Source: Candidatus Thiothrix sulfatifontis (lineage in GTDB: Bacteria > Pseudomonadota > Gammaproteobacteria > Thiotrichales > Thiotrichaceae). Taken from it: a DNA stretch of 64,000 bases. A model generated the notes under the pieces. The model saw only the letters and a list, made by a program, of their open reading frames with translations, was not told where the DNA came from and ran no database searches. This document shows, piece after piece, positions 8,749 through 18,710 of the stretch. The stretch covers positions 2,666,001-2,730,000 of the forward strand of contig CP094685.1 of assembly GCA_022828425.1 (NCBI GenBank), given 5' to 3'. The position numbers and the translations under genes are program-made. How positions within the stretch are numbered: position 1 is the first letter of the stretch; each line of letters starts with the position of its first letter.

Positions 8749-8810
8749 GCCCATTTGCACCCGTGCGCGGCGCGTTTTACCATCGAAGTTTTCGTCAATA
8801 AGCTGTCACC

Positions 8811-10193
8811 ATGCCTGATATTGATCTCAAAGCCGTCGAAAACAAACTGGTCGCCGCCCGCACCAAACTGATTTTGGATAAACCGTTTCTGGGTGCATTA
8901 GTGCTGCGCCTGCCGTTACAGGTTGCCAACCCCGCATGGTGTCCCACCACCGGCACGGATGCGCGTAAGTTTTATTACAACCCCGAATACGTGCAGGAAT
9001 TGCGCACCGACGAAGCGCAATTTGTGTTGGCACACGAAGCCCTGCACTGCGCCCTGTCACATTTCGCCCGCCGCGCCCACCGCGTCAAACACCGCTGGGA
9101 TTTGGCGTGCGATTATGCCATCAACCCCATTCTGATTGCCGACGGGCTGAAACCGCCACCCGGCATGATCATGATGCGCGAATACGTCGGCATGAGCGCC
9201 GAGGAGATTTACCCGCTCCTCGACGACAACGACATGACCGAAACGATGGATCAGCACCTTTACGACAAGGAAACCAACCCGTCGGAAGGCAGCAGCGACA
9301 CAAGCGAAAACCCGCTGGATAACCGCGACAAACAAGACAACCCGACCAACGCGGACGACACCCCCGAAGAATCCGACACGGACACCGAACCCGACACCGA
9401 CACCCCGTCGCAACAGCCTGATCAACAAGACGCGGGCGAATCCGGCGAAGCCGAATCCCAACCACAAGATGCCAGCGAAGGTGACGGCAACACCCAACAA
9501 CAATCCCCCGACGAACCCAGTGAAGACGGAGAACCACCTCCCCCGCCGTTAAACCAACAAGAAGCCGAAGATCTCAGCGTGCAATGGCAACAACGCCTTG
9601 CCGGAGCCGCCCAACAAGCGCAACAAGCTGGAAAACTCAGCGGTGTCATGAAACGCTTGGTGGAAGAATTGCTGCAACCGCGCTTGCCTTGGCGCACCTT
9701 GCTGGCACACTACATGACGGCGGTGGCACGCGACGACTACAGCTACGCCCGCCCCTCCTCGCGCCGGGGCGATCCTGCAATTTTCCCGACACTCAAAAGC
9801 TACCAAATCAATGCGGTGGTCGCGCTGGACGTGAGTGGCTCGGTGAATGACAAGGAATTGCAGGACTGTTTATCGGAAATCAACGCCATCAAAGGGCAAG
9901 TTCGCGCTGCCGTCACGTTACTGGCGTGTGATTCCGAAGTGGTGGAAGGTTTTCCGCGCCGTTTTGAACCGTGGGAGGAAGCGACCTTGCCGCAAGCCAT
10001 GCCCGGTGGCGGCTCGACCGATTTCCGCCCGGTGTTTGAATGGGTGCAAACCCAAGATCGACAACCGGATATTTTGGTGTATTTCACCGATGCGCAGGGG
10101 TATTTCCCCAAAGTGCAACCCAATTATCCGGTGATTTGGTTGGTGAAAGGCAAGTCGCCCGTGCCGTGGGGGACGCGGGTACAGTTGAATTAA
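8811..10193 (+). CDS. DUF2201-type putative metallopeptidase with VWA-like domain
   Basis: This 460-residue protein has an N-terminal DUF2201 metallopeptidase-like domain. The helix AHEALHCALSHFARRAHR carries a HExxH-like variant, followed by WDLACDYAINPIL. The middle is about 110 residues of acidic, Asn/Gln/Pro-rich low complexity. The C-terminal VWA-like domain has AVVALDVSGSV (the DxSxS metal site) and MPGGGSTDFRPVF. Family members usually sit beside a MoxR AAA+ ATPase; none is seen here, and the neighbour is the subtilase. The protein is cytoplasmic by sequence. The stop overlaps the convergent kinase stop by 4 nt. Confidence 0.82.
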   Translation: MPDIDLKAVENKLVAARTKLILDKPFLGALVLRLPLQVANPAWCPTTGTDARKFYYNPEYVQELRTDEAQFVLAHEALHCALSHFARRAHRVKHRWDLACDYAINPILIADGLKPPPGMIMMREYVGMSAEEIYPLLDDNDMTETMDQHLYDKETNPSEGSSDTSENPLDNRDKQDNPTNADDTPEESDTDTEPDTDTPSQQPDQQDAGESGEAESQPQDASEGDGNTQQQSPDEPSEDGEPPPPPLNQQEAEDLSVQWQQRLAGAAQQAQQAGKLSGVMKRLVEELLQPRLPWRTLLAHYMTAVARDDYSYARPSSRRGDPAIFPTLKSYQINAVVALDVSGSVNDKELQDCLSEINAIKGQVRAAVTLLACDSEVVEGFPRRFEPWEEATLPQAMPGGGSTDFRPVFEWVQTQDRQPDILVYFTDAQGYFPKVQPNYPVIWLVKGKSPVPWGTRVQLN

Positions 10194-11428
10194 GCAGCAC
10201 ACGCCAATAATGCTGCACCAAACGCCGCTTCATCATGCGTGGAAGGCAGCAGCGGCACGCCGATCAGCCTTGCCCGCATTTGCATCCATGCCGGATTGCG
10301 ACTGCCACCACCAACCGTGCGCAAGTTTTTCGGGTAAGGCGCACCCAACTCATGCAAACGTTGCCAACCTGCGTGTTCAATCCGGCTCATGCCTTCAAGC
10401 ATCGCTTGCAGAAACTGCACATCATCCGCCGGACGCGGGGTTAAGCGGGGCTGCCATTGTGGATCAGCATGAGGGAAGCGTTCCCCCGCTTTTGTCAGTG
10501 GGTAATAGTCCAATCCTGTGGGGATTTCGGGTCTGAGTAGCGGGGTCAAACGCTGCAAATCATCGCGGGAAAAATGCTGCAACAATACCGCTCCACCGCT
10601 GTTAGATGCCCCACCTGCCAACCACTTATCGCCTAAACGATGGCTGTAAATGCCAAATTCGGGTGCAAAGATAGGCTTGTCGCTGATGATTTTCAGGGCA
10701 ATCGTGCTACCCAGCGACGTTACCGCATCGCCTAATTCACTTGCCCCCGTCGCGATAAACGCGGCGATGCTGTCCGTGGTTCCGGCGTGAATAATGCCCC
10801 CCCCTACCCTCTGTCCCGGCACATACACCGTTGGCAACAAATGTTCTGGCACTAAACTTTTCACCCATGCAGGCCATTCGCGCTTTACCGGATCATAGCC
10901 CAGCTTCAAACAATTGTTTTCATCACTGAAACCGAATTGTCCCGCCAACTTACCCGCAATCCAATCCGCTTGGTGCAAGGCATAAGCGTGCGGTTTATCA
11001 GGGTAATGTTCCAGCAACCACAACAGTTTAGCGAGGCTGCTGGTTGCGCCATGCGCCCCACTCGCACGCGGCGCAACGGCGGCAATCCGGCGCGATTGTT
11101 CCAATGCCCGTGCATCGTTATACATCAACGCAGGCGTAGTCGGATTGCCGTCAGCATCCGCCAACAAAATCGTGCCAGACGTACCATCCACCGCAATCCC
11201 TTGCAGATTAGCGCGGATAGTTTCAGGAATTTCAGCCATGACTTGCTGCACAGCATCCCACCACAATGCCGGTGATTGCTCCGCATCAGCAGGATAAATC
11301 ACCCGCGCCTCCGCTCGCACCGCCTGATTGCCATCAATAGCGATCAAGCGACAACCGGATGTGCCTAAATCAAGACCGGCGTAAAAACAACTGTTGAGCG
11401 GTACTGCGGGCAATTTCAAGCTCCTCAT
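10190..11428 (-). CDS. FGGY kinase, D-ribulose kinase type
   Basis: FGGY-family sugar kinase. The N-terminal phosphate loop is GLDLGTSGCRLIAID, followed by AVDGTSGTILL, then the substrate segment GTTDSIAAFIATGA, then the ATP-side loop VGGGSRNPAWMQ. These blocks, and DYYPLTKAGERFP, match my memory of the cyanobacterial/plant D-ribulose kinase group (once named XK-1) much better than xylulokinase. The expected reaction is D-ribulose plus ATP to ribulose 5-phosphate. The start at 11428 overlaps ackA by 59 nt; a shorter non-ATG start is possible. Its place after pta-ackA is unusual. Confidence 0.82.
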   Translation of the reverse strand: MRSLKLPAVPLNSCFYAGLDLGTSGCRLIAIDGNQAVRAEARVIYPADAEQSPALWWDAVQQVMAEIPETIRANLQGIAVDGTSGTILLADADGNPTTPALMYNDARALEQSRRIAAVAPRASGAHGATSSLAKLLWLLEHYPDKPHAYALHQADWIAGKLAGQFGFSDENNCLKLGYDPVKREWPAWVKSLVPEHLLPTVYVPGQRVGGGIIHAGTTDSIAAFIATGASELGDAVTSLGSTIALKIISDKPIFAPEFGIYSHRLGDKWLAGGASNSGGAVLLQHFSRDDLQRLTPLLRPEIPTGLDYYPLTKAGERFPHADPQWQPRLTPRPADDVQFLQAMLEGMSRIEHAGWQRLHELGAPYPKNLRTVGGGSRNPAWMQMRARLIGVPLLPSTHDEAAFGAALLACAA

Positions 11429-12512
11429 TGGTCGGGATCACCAAAAGTTTGAGGGTAGCAGTTTCCTGCTGAAATGCCAGAATGCCCGCCGTGTGCGCCG
11501 CATTTTTAGCAAGGTCGGGGTGTACGCCGAATACCTGCAAATTGGCACACACTTGCGCCCGAATGCGTGCCGAATGCTCGCCAATCCCGCCGGTGAAAAT
11601 CACCGCATCGACCTGCCCCAACACCGCACTGTACGCGCCGATGTATTTTTTCACCCGATACGCAAACATCGCCTCAGCCAATTGCGCATCGGTGTCGCCG
11701 GTATCCGCCAGCGCCTGCACTTCGCGCATATCACCTACGCCACACAAGCCTTTCAAACCGCTTTTCTTATTGAACAGGCTTTCCACCGCATCCGGCGACA
11801 AACCCGTTTCGCGTTGCAAGTAAAAATGCAAGGCAGGGTCAATATCGCCGCAGCGTGTCCCCATCACCAAGCCTTCCATCGGGGTCATGCCCATTGAGGT
11901 ATCGACGCTTTTACCCTTAGCAATCGCCGTCGCACTGCAACCATTCCCCAAATGCAAGGTGATCAGGTTGAGGTCAGCCAAATCGCGTTGCAAATACGCT
12001 GCCGCTTGTTGCGCCACGTAATGGTGCGACGTGCCATGAAAGCCATAACGCCGCACCTTGTGTTCCCGATACAGCTCAACTGGCACCGCATAACGGAACG
12101 CCACCGGCGGCATGGTTTGGTGAAACGCGGTATCAAATACCGCCACCTGCGGCACGCTTGGAAACAAGCGTTGCGCCACTTCAATCCCCGCTAAATTCGC
12201 CGGATTGTGCAGCGGTGCTAACGGAATCATGGCGCGGATAGCCTCCACCACCGCCGCATCAATTAGCGCAGGCTGCTTAAAGTGTTCGCCACCGTGCACC
12301 ACGCGATGACCAATCGCGTCAATCTCAGTAATGCCTGCTGCCTGCAAATGCAGCATAATCCGCGCCAGCGCTTCTTGATGCGAGGCCATTTCAGCGCCTG
12401 CCTCACCAATACGATCCAGCAAACCGCCGACCAGCACCTGCTGGTTTTCCATGTCAAACACTTGGTATTTAAGTGACGAACTGCCCGCATTCAGCACCAA
12501 TATTATTTTCAT
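11370..12512 (-). CDS. ackA: Acetate kinase
   Basis: AckA interconverts acetyl phosphate and acetate with ADP/ATP. The family signatures are LVLNAGSSSLKYQVF at the N-terminus, YGFHGTSHHYVA near residue 165, HLGNGCSATAI (phosphate loop), and FTGGIGEHSARIR near the C-terminus. At 380 residues it is slightly shorter than the usual 400. The ATG overlaps the pta stop by 4 nt (ATGA), so the pair should be translationally coupled. Confidence 0.96.
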   Translation of the reverse strand: MKIILVLNAGSSSLKYQVFDMENQQVLVGGLLDRIGEAGAEMASHQEALARIMLHLQAAGITEIDAIGHRVVHGGEHFKQPALIDAAVVEAIRAMIPLAPLHNPANLAGIEVAQRLFPSVPQVAVFDTAFHQTMPPVAFRYAVPVELYREHKVRRYGFHGTSHHYVAQQAAAYLQRDLADLNLITLHLGNGCSATAIAKGKSVDTSMGMTPMEGLVMGTRCGDIDPALHFYLQRETGLSPDAVESLFNKKSGLKGLCGVGDMREVQALADTGDTDAQLAEAMFAYRVKKYIGAYSAVLGQVDAVIFTGGIGEHSARIRAQVCANLQVFGVHPDLAKNAAHTAGILAFQQETATLKLLVIPTNEELEIARSTAQQLFLRRS

Positions 12513-14599
12513 GCAGCACTCTCCTGTTGCGCCTGAATCGCGGTAATCACCACCGTATTCACAATATCCGTCACCGTACAGCCACGGCTAAGGTCGTTCA
12601 CGGGCTTGTTCAAACCTTGTAAGACTGGGCCAATCGCGACCGCATTCGCGGAACGTTGCACCGCTTTGTAGGTGTTATTGCCGGTATTCAGATCGGGGAA
12701 AATAAACACAGTCGCTTTGCCCGCCACGTCGCTATTCGGCATTTTGGAACTGCCCACTTCAGCATCCACTGCCGCGTCGTATTGCATCGGGCCATCGAGT
12801 TTCAGCTCAGGGCGACGCGCATGAGCAAGCTGCACCGCCGTGCGCACCATTTCCACATCATCACCTTTGCCGGATTCGCCCGACGAATACGACAGCAACG
12901 CCGTGCGTGGCTCAATCCCAAACATCCGCGCCGTGTCAGCAGACGTTACCGCAATATCGGCGAGCTGTTCAGCATTCGGATTGGGGTTGACTGCGCAATC
13001 GCCATACACCAGTACCCGATCTTCCAAGCACATGAAAAACACGCTGGAAACCAAGGAACAACCCGGTTTGGTTTTAATGATTTCAAATGCAGGACGAATC
13101 GTGTGCTGGGTGGTATGCGCCGCACCGGACACCATCCCATCGGCATAGCCCAACTGCACCATCATTGTGCCGAAATAACTCACATCCGCCATCGTATCCC
13201 ACGCAAATTCCGGGGCGAGACACTTGTGTTTGCGTAACTCGAAATACGCATCGGCAAACTCGCGGCGCAACGGCGATTGACGCGGATCAATAATCGCCAC
13301 ATCACGCAATTTCAGCCCCAAATGCGCGGCTTTGGCACGTACTTCAGCTTCAACCCCCAGCAAACTCACTGTCACCACATCACGTAAGGACAGGATTTCC
13401 GCCGCTCGCAACACGCGCTCGTCGTTACTTTCTGGCAACACAATGTGCTTGCGCTGCGTTTTGGCACGCTGGATCAGTTCGTATTCAAACATTAGCGGGG
13501 TCATGCGTTGCCCCACATTCTCAATAATCAATTGGCGCAACTGGTGCATATCCACGCACGATTCCATCAAGCCTAGCGCCACCGCGATCTTGCGCTCGTC
13601 AGAAGGTAGAATGCTGCCCTCCACTTCGTTCACTTTGAGTGCCGTCTCGAAAGTATCCAGCGGTGAAGACAAAATCGGCAAACGCAACGCGTCCATGCCC
13701 TCCAGCAGCTTGCTGACTTGTGGCGCGGGTTGTTGCCCGCCCGTCAACACCAGCCCCGCAATCATCGGGTAATTGCTGGAGGCATCCGCCGCCAGACTGC
13801 CAAGAATAATGTCAGAACGGTCGCCGGGGGTAATAATCAGCGTGCAATTTTCCAGATGTCCAAGGAAATCTTGCACCTGCATCGCCGCCACTTTGTAGCG
13901 CGACACTTCGTGGTTCAGCGAATCTGGCGTACCGTAGAGGCAATCGAAATGCAGCGCACGCGCAATTTCACCCACGGTCGGGCGTTCCAACGAGCTTTTT
14001 TCAGGCAGGATGTAAAACGGGAAACGCGACCCTTGCAATAATGCAGACAGCTCGTTGACTTCAGTAGGCGGTACACGGTTGGCAAAAGCAGCCAGCAATT
14101 CACAATGCAATCCTGTAGCCAAGTGCTCTTCCAGCATTCGCACTGCATCAGCAATTTCACTGGCAGTGCGCCCTTGGCCTTTGACAATCGGCATGAACAA
14201 GCAGCCAAAGTGATTGGCGAGACTGGCGTTGAAATCCAGCTCCAGCGCCGTGCTTGCACCGCTGAAATCCGTTCCGGCGCACACCACAATGTCCATTTTT
14301 TCTTGTACGGCGCGGTATTTGGCGAGGATCAGTTTGAGGAGTTCATCGTGATTGCCTTCCGCCACCATTTTGCGGGCAACGTCTTCGGTACAGCCGTAGA
14401 GTTCGCTGCCGACCATATCCAGCCCGTAACGCTTGGAAATCAGGTGAATCAGCGGGTCATTGCCGTTATTTTCGGGAATGACCGGGCGAAAAAAACCCAC
14501 TTTAGGTGTCATGGCACGGAGCATTTCCATCATCCCCAAAACGATGATAGATTTGCCGCTATGGGGTTCTGCCCCGGCGATGTAGATGCTGTGAAACAC
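12509..14599 (-). CDS. pta: Phosphate acetyltransferase, long form
   Basis: Pta converts acetyl-CoA and phosphate to acetyl phosphate. The 696-residue long form has an N-terminal P-loop BioD-like domain (IAGAEPHSGKSIIVLGM), a DRTGG-type middle domain, and the C-terminal catalytic domain (residues about 370-690). The latter contains LPESNDERVLRAA, SGAAHTTQHTIRPA and the serine-rich YSSGESGKGDDVE. The N-terminal regions are known to tune allosteric control. It is first in a pta-ackA-kinase operon and lies divergently from osmC, with about 200 bp between them. Confidence 0.95.
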   Translation of the reverse strand: MFHSIYIAGAEPHSGKSIIVLGMMEMLRAMTPKVGFFRPVIPENNGNDPLIHLISKRYGLDMVGSELYGCTEDVARKMVAEGNHDELLKLILAKYRAVQEKMDIVVCAGTDFSGASTALELDFNASLANHFGCLFMPIVKGQGRTASEIADAVRMLEEHLATGLHCELLAAFANRVPPTEVNELSALLQGSRFPFYILPEKSSLERPTVGEIARALHFDCLYGTPDSLNHEVSRYKVAAMQVQDFLGHLENCTLIITPGDRSDIILGSLAADASSNYPMIAGLVLTGGQQPAPQVSKLLEGMDALRLPILSSPLDTFETALKVNEVEGSILPSDERKIAVALGLMESCVDMHQLRQLIIENVGQRMTPLMFEYELIQRAKTQRKHIVLPESNDERVLRAAEILSLRDVVTVSLLGVEAEVRAKAAHLGLKLRDVAIIDPRQSPLRREFADAYFELRKHKCLAPEFAWDTMADVSYFGTMMVQLGYADGMVSGAAHTTQHTIRPAFEIIKTKPGCSLVSSVFFMCLEDRVLVYGDCAVNPNPNAEQLADIAVTSADTARMFGIEPRTALLSYSSGESGKGDDVEMVRTAVQLAHARRPELKLDGPMQYDAAVDAEVGSSKMPNSDVAGKATVFIFPDLNTGNNTYKAVQRSANAVAIGPVLQGLNKPVNDLSRGCTVTDIVNTVVITAIQAQQESAA

Positions 14600-14800
14600 G
14601 CTGTACCCCTTGGAATTCCGCTAATTTTGTGCATTGCAACAATCATCATAAAGCAATTCACGAAGCAGCGCCAATGCGGTTTCATGAAGGGTTGGTTAAG
14701 CGATGTAATTTTACTGTTTACGCGCTGAATAACGCGACAAGCTGGCAGCCCGCCTACCTTTCCGCTACCATTCCTTTACAGTCTCAGAGCAAGGAAACCC

Positions 14801-15220
14801 ATGGACGCACAACCCAAAGACCCTCACACCGTCATCGTCAATTTGCGTGACACCACAGGCACCTACACCTGTGACATTAATGCAGGCAAGCACCAAATGG
14901 TTGCCGACGAACCCGTGCCTCTCGGCGGTGATGACCTTGGCGCGGCACCCTATCAATACCTCAAAGCCGCGCTTGGCGCTTGCACCGCGATGACAATTCG
15001 CATGTATGCCGAACGCAAAAAATGGCCGGTCGAAAACGTTATCGTCACGCTGCGCCATAGCCGTGATGCTAATAAACAAAGCGTATTTGAGCGTGACATC
15101 CAACTGCTAGGGGATTTAACCGCTGACCAACGCGAACGCTTACTGGATATTGCCGACCGTTGTCCGGTACACAAAACCTTGAGCAATGGTGCTAGTATCC
15201 TGACTAAATTGATTGATTAA
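14801..15220 (+). CDS. OsmC family peroxiredoxin-like protein
   Basis: A 139-residue OsmC/YhfA-like protein. The two redox cysteines are in ALGACTAMTIRMYAERK and RCPVHKTLSNG, the standard spacing for thiol-dependent hydroperoxide reduction. PLGGDDLGAAPYQYL is the common N-terminal block. AAGGA lies before the ATG. It precedes cysS by 17 nt and may be cotranscribed. The hydroperoxide or other substrate is unknown. Confidence 0.88.
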   Translation: MDAQPKDPHTVIVNLRDTTGTYTCDINAGKHQMVADEPVPLGGDDLGAAPYQYLKAALGACTAMTIRMYAERKKWPVENVIVTLRHSRDANKQSVFERDIQLLGDLTADQRERLLDIADRCPVHKTLSNGASILTKLID

Positions 15221-15237
15221 CTTGTTGAAGAACCCTC

Positions 15238-16623
15238 ATGTTGCACATTTACAATAGCCTGACCCGCCAGAAAGAAGTCTTCAAACCCATCGAACCACAG
15301 CAAGTACGCATGTACGTGTGCGGCATGACGGTGTATGACTATTGTCACCTCGGTCATGCACGGGTCATGGTGGTGTTCGACACGGTATACCGTTACCTCA
15401 AAGCCAGTGGTTACGCGGTTGATTATGTGCGCAATATTACCGACATTGATGACAAGATCATCAAACGCGCTGCCGACAATAATGAGCCGATTGAGGCGTT
15501 GACCCAACGTTTCATCGACGCGATGCACGAAGACGAAGACGCGCTCAATGTACGCCGCCCGACTTCGGAACCGCGAGCCACCGGCAATGTCCCCGAAATG
15601 CTGGCGATGATTCAAACTTTGCTCGACAAAGGCATGGCGTATCAAGGCAAAAACGGCGACGTGTATTACGATGTCTCGAAATTTGACGGCTACGGCAAAC
15701 TTTCCGGGCGCAAGCTGGACGAATTACGCGCGGGCGAACGGGTGGCGGTAGACGAGGTAAAAGACGATCCGCTCGATTTCGTGCTGTGGAAAGCCGTGAA
15801 ACCCGGCGAACCGGCATGGGATGCACCGTGGGGGCAAGGTCGCCCCGGCTGGCACATCGAATGTTCTGCCATGTCGCAGAAATTGCTGGGTGATCATTTC
15901 GACATTCATGGCGGCGGCAGCGATTTGCAGTTCCCGCACCATGAAAATGAAATCGCGCAAAGCGAAGGCTGCATCGGTCACAAACACGTCAATTACTGGA
16001 TGCATAACGGCTTTATCCGCGTCAATGATGAGAAAATGTCCAAATCATTGGGTAATTTTTTCACCATCCGCGAAGTGTTGCGTGAATACAAAGCAGCGGA
16101 TATTCGCTTTTTCATCCTCAACAGCCATTACCGCAGCCAGTTGAATTACGGCACGGATCAGTTAGATGCAGCACACGCCTCGCTGTCACGCTTGTATACT
16201 GCGATGCGCGGCTTGCCGGAATCCTTGCCTGCGGCGTATACCGACTACGAAAAACGTTTCATCGCAGCAATGGATGATGATTTCAACACCCCGGAAGCGC
16301 TTGCGGTGCTGTTTGAACTAGCCAGCGACATTAACCGCATTCGCAAAACCCAAAGTGACGCGACTGCGGCAAGTTTGGGAGCATTATTGCAACGTCTGGG
16401 TAATACGCTAGGCTTATTGCAGGATGACCCCGAAAGCTGGTTCAAAGGCAGTAGCACTGCCGATGGTTTGGATGAAGCCAGCATCGAAGCCCTCATTCAA
16501 CAACGCTTAGATGCCCGCAAAGCCAAACAATGGGCAGAATCTGACCGTATCCGTGACGAACTCAAAGCCCAAGGCGTGATTCTGGAAGATAGTGCGGGCG
16601 GCACTACTTGGAAACGCGCGTAA
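15238..16623 (+). CDS. cysS: Cysteinyl-tRNA synthetase
   Basis: A class I aminoacyl-tRNA synthetase for cysteine, 461 residues, usual length. The HIGH motif is HLGH in [16 protein letters not shown]. The KMSKS loop is [11 protein letters not shown]. The zinc ligands are at VCGMTVYD, near HIECSAMS and in the [11 protein letters not shown] block. The C-terminal anticodon-binding DALR-type helices end the protein. No defects seen. Confidence 0.96.
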   Translation: MLHIYNSLTRQKEVFKPIEPQQVRMYVCGMTVYDYCHLGHARVMVVFDTVYRYLKASGYAVDYVRNITDIDDKIIKRAADNNEPIEALTQRFIDAMHEDEDALNVRRPTSEPRATGNVPEMLAMIQTLLDKGMAYQGKNGDVYYDVSKFDGYGKLSGRKLDELRAGERVAVDEVKDDPLDFVLWKAVKPGEPAWDAPWGQGRPGWHIECSAMSQKLLGDHFDIHGGGSDLQFPHHENEIAQSEGCIGHKHVNYWMHNGFIRVNDEKMSKSLGNFFTIREVLREYKAADIRFFILNSHYRSQLNYGTDQLDAAHASLSRLYTAMRGLPESLPAAYTDYEKRFIAAMDDDFNTPEALAVLFELASDINRIRKTQSDATAASLGALLQRLGNTLGLLQDDPESWFKGSSTADGLDEASIEALIQQRLDARKAKQWAESDRIRDELKAQGVILEDSAGGTTWKRA

Positions 16624-16651
16624 GAACCCCGCCAAATACTATGGAATGACT

Positions 16652-17779
16652 ATGAAAAAAATTACGATTATCGGGGCGGGTTTTGCCGCTCTGAGTGCTG
16701 TGCGTGAATTACGCAAACACGACCGCAATGCTGAAATTACGCTGGTTGCACCACTGGCAGAATTGCATTACCTGCCGGGAATTATCTGGATTCCGAATGG
16801 CTTACGTACCCGTGACGATTTAACCATACCGCTAGGTAATTTTTTCCAGCGCATGAACGTTAAGTTCCACCAAGGCAATGTCACGGGGCTGCGTGATGGC
16901 GGGCGAATTGTCGAAACCGACACTGGCGACATTGCTAACGACGGTTTAATTATTGGCTCTGGCGGGCGCTTCCTCAAAAAATTGCCGGGGATTGAACACG
17001 CCATCACCCCGTGTGAAGGCATTAGCGCGGCTGAAAAAATCCGTGATCGCCTAAAAGAAATGCAGAGCGGCACGATCGCTATCGGGTTTGCAGGCAATCC
17101 GAATGAGCCTAGCGCGATGCGTGGCGGGCCGATGTTCGAGTTCCTGTTCGGCATTGATACCTTGCTACGCCAGCAAAACCGCCGCGATAAATTCCATCTG
17201 GTATTTTTCAGCCCTGCCCCACAACCGGGTAATCGCCTTGGCCCCAAAGCCATGTCCGGCTTGTTGTCCGAAATGGGCAAGCGTGAAATCGAAACGCACC
17301 TTGGTCACAAGATGAAAAGTTTCAGCGCCGAGAAAGTGACGACAGAAGGTGGCGAATTCAACGCTGACTTGATCCTGTTCATGCCGGGAATGACCGGCAA
17401 CCTATGGTTCGATAACACCACCCTGCCCCGTTCTGCGGGCGGTTTGCTCAAAGCCGATAAGCATTGCAAGGTCGAAGGCTGGGACAAGGTTTATGTAGCA
17501 GGCGATTCCGGCAGTTTTCCCGGCCCCGACTGGATGCCGAAGCAAGCGCACATGGCGGATTTGCAAGCTGAAGCGGCGGCGAAAAACCTGCTCGGCGAAT
17601 TGAACAACACAGCTGCTGACGCCACCTTCAAAATCGAGTTGGTGTGTATTGTCGATTCGGTCAATAAAGGAATGCTGATTTCACGGACAGAAAAGCGTTC
17701 ACTGGTGCTGCCTGCATCCCGCGTGTTCCACTGGATGAAGCGCGGGTTTGAATGGTGGTATTTGCGTCAGTATCGTTGA
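16652..17779 (+). CDS. SQR-like FAD-dependent pyridine nucleotide-disulfide oxidoreductase
   Basis: This 375-residue flavoprotein resembles sulfide:quinone oxidoreductases and FccB flavoproteins. It has an N-terminal FAD Rossmann motif (IIGAGFAALSAVREL), LVAPLAELHYLPG, GLIIGSGGRFLKKLPG, and the C-terminal FAD motif VYVAGDSGSF. A Cys is present at residue 121. The second catalytic position, where SQR/FccB have Cys before a G-x-x-E/F block, reads AMRGGPMFEFLF with no Cys. It ends with a tail rich in basic and aromatic residues that could touch the membrane. I chose the ATG at 16652; a longer frame would overlap cysS. The stop overlaps the next ATG by 1 nt. The substrate is uncertain; another sulfur or quinone reaction is possible. 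Confidence 0.72.
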   Translation: MKKITIIGAGFAALSAVRELRKHDRNAEITLVAPLAELHYLPGIIWIPNGLRTRDDLTIPLGNFFQRMNVKFHQGNVTGLRDGGRIVETDTGDIANDGLIIGSGGRFLKKLPGIEHAITPCEGISAAEKIRDRLKEMQSGTIAIGFAGNPNEPSAMRGGPMFEFLFGIDTLLRQQNRRDKFHLVFFSPAPQPGNRLGPKAMSGLLSEMGKREIETHLGHKMKSFSAEKVTTEGGEFNADLILFMPGMTGNLWFDNTTLPRSAGGLLKADKHCKVEGWDKVYVAGDSGSFPGPDWMPKQAHMADLQAEAAAKNLLGELNNTAADATFKIELVCIVDSVNKGMLISRTEKRSLVLPASRVFHWMKRGFEWWYLRQYR

Positions 17780-18705
17780 TGCTCTTGCAACCCAAGCACC
17801 ACGCTTACCCCTTCCCGTTTTTTGCTGTGGATGCCGCCTTTTCTGAGGAACAGTGCGCGGTGCTTGAGCGGCTTTTTTTGCAAGAAAGTGAGTGGCAGCA
17901 TCGGGATGGGGCGTTTTACCGTTGTTCGTTGCGCGACGTTACCGACGCGATTCCAGCAAGGTTTCATGCCGACATACTTGCGCGAATGCGTGAAATTACC
18001 GGATTACCACTCGTGGAGCGTTTCATTGTCACGGCGCAACGGATGCTGCCCGGACACGTCATCGGTATCCACAGCGACCGCCCTTTATTGGGCTATGAAA
18101 TTGCGCGATTGGTCGTGCAACTCAATCAGCACTGGCAAGCTGAACATGGCGGGGTGCTGGAATTATTTGCCTCACCAGAGGGCGAAGCCGTCTTCAAGGT
18201 TAACCCTGAACACAACAAAGCCTTTGGGTTTTTGCTGCACCCGAAGTCTTATCATGGTGTCACCGAAGTGACTCAGCCACGCCAAACTGTGGTCTTCAAT
18301 TTCTGGCATGTCGCGAATACACCTGAACTTGAGGCGCACATTCAAGCCTTGTTTGCCAACCTGCATTTCTCGGAATTACCCGCAGCACTCGACCCGATTG
18401 CTGCCGATGCCGAAGCACGATTGCCGGAAGAAGTGACATATCGGGCAGGGACGGCGGCGATTGCACTGCATCGTTGGGGCTATGATGCGGCAACGGTTGT
18501 GAGTGGCTACCAGTACAGTGCAGGGTTGGATGGCGGCGCTACGCACGATGCGGAAACTTATGCAGCGGTGCGACTGGCGGACTGGGTGGCGTATTTGTAT
18601 CGGGATTCGTTTGATTTGGCTCGCTGGGAAATCTTGCGGGGTGAACTGGCGGGAAGGGAAAGGTTTACACGCTTGTTATCGACTTGGCAGCTTTGCTTTC
18701 AGTAA
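17779..18705 (+). CDS. 2-oxoglutarate/Fe(II)-dependent oxygenase-like protein
   Basis: A 308-residue protein with a double-stranded beta-helix pattern of prolyl-4-hydroxylase type. The HxD iron ligands are in GIHSDRPLLGYEIARLVVQL. The distal His is in SYHGVTEV, and the Arg that holds 2-oxoglutarate is likely in PRQTVVFNFW. The C-terminal 110 residues are not recognised. The start at 17779 overlaps the SQR-like stop (TGATG), so the two genes should be coupled. The substrate is unknown; a ribosomally made peptide or small molecule is possible, but no precursor gene is seen. Confidence 0.7.
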   Translation: MLLQPKHHAYPFPFFAVDAAFSEEQCAVLERLFLQESEWQHRDGAFYRCSLRDVTDAIPARFHADILARMREITGLPLVERFIVTAQRMLPGHVIGIHSDRPLLGYEIARLVVQLNQHWQAEHGGVLELFASPEGEAVFKVNPEHNKAFGFLLHPKSYHGVTEVTQPRQTVVFNFWHVANTPELEAHIQALFANLHFSELPAALDPIAADAEARLPEEVTYRAGTAAIALHRWGYDAATVVSGYQYSAGLDGGATHDAETYAAVRLADWVAYLYRDSFDLARWEILRGELAGRERFTRLLSTWQLCFQ

Positions 18706-18710
18706 TGGAG

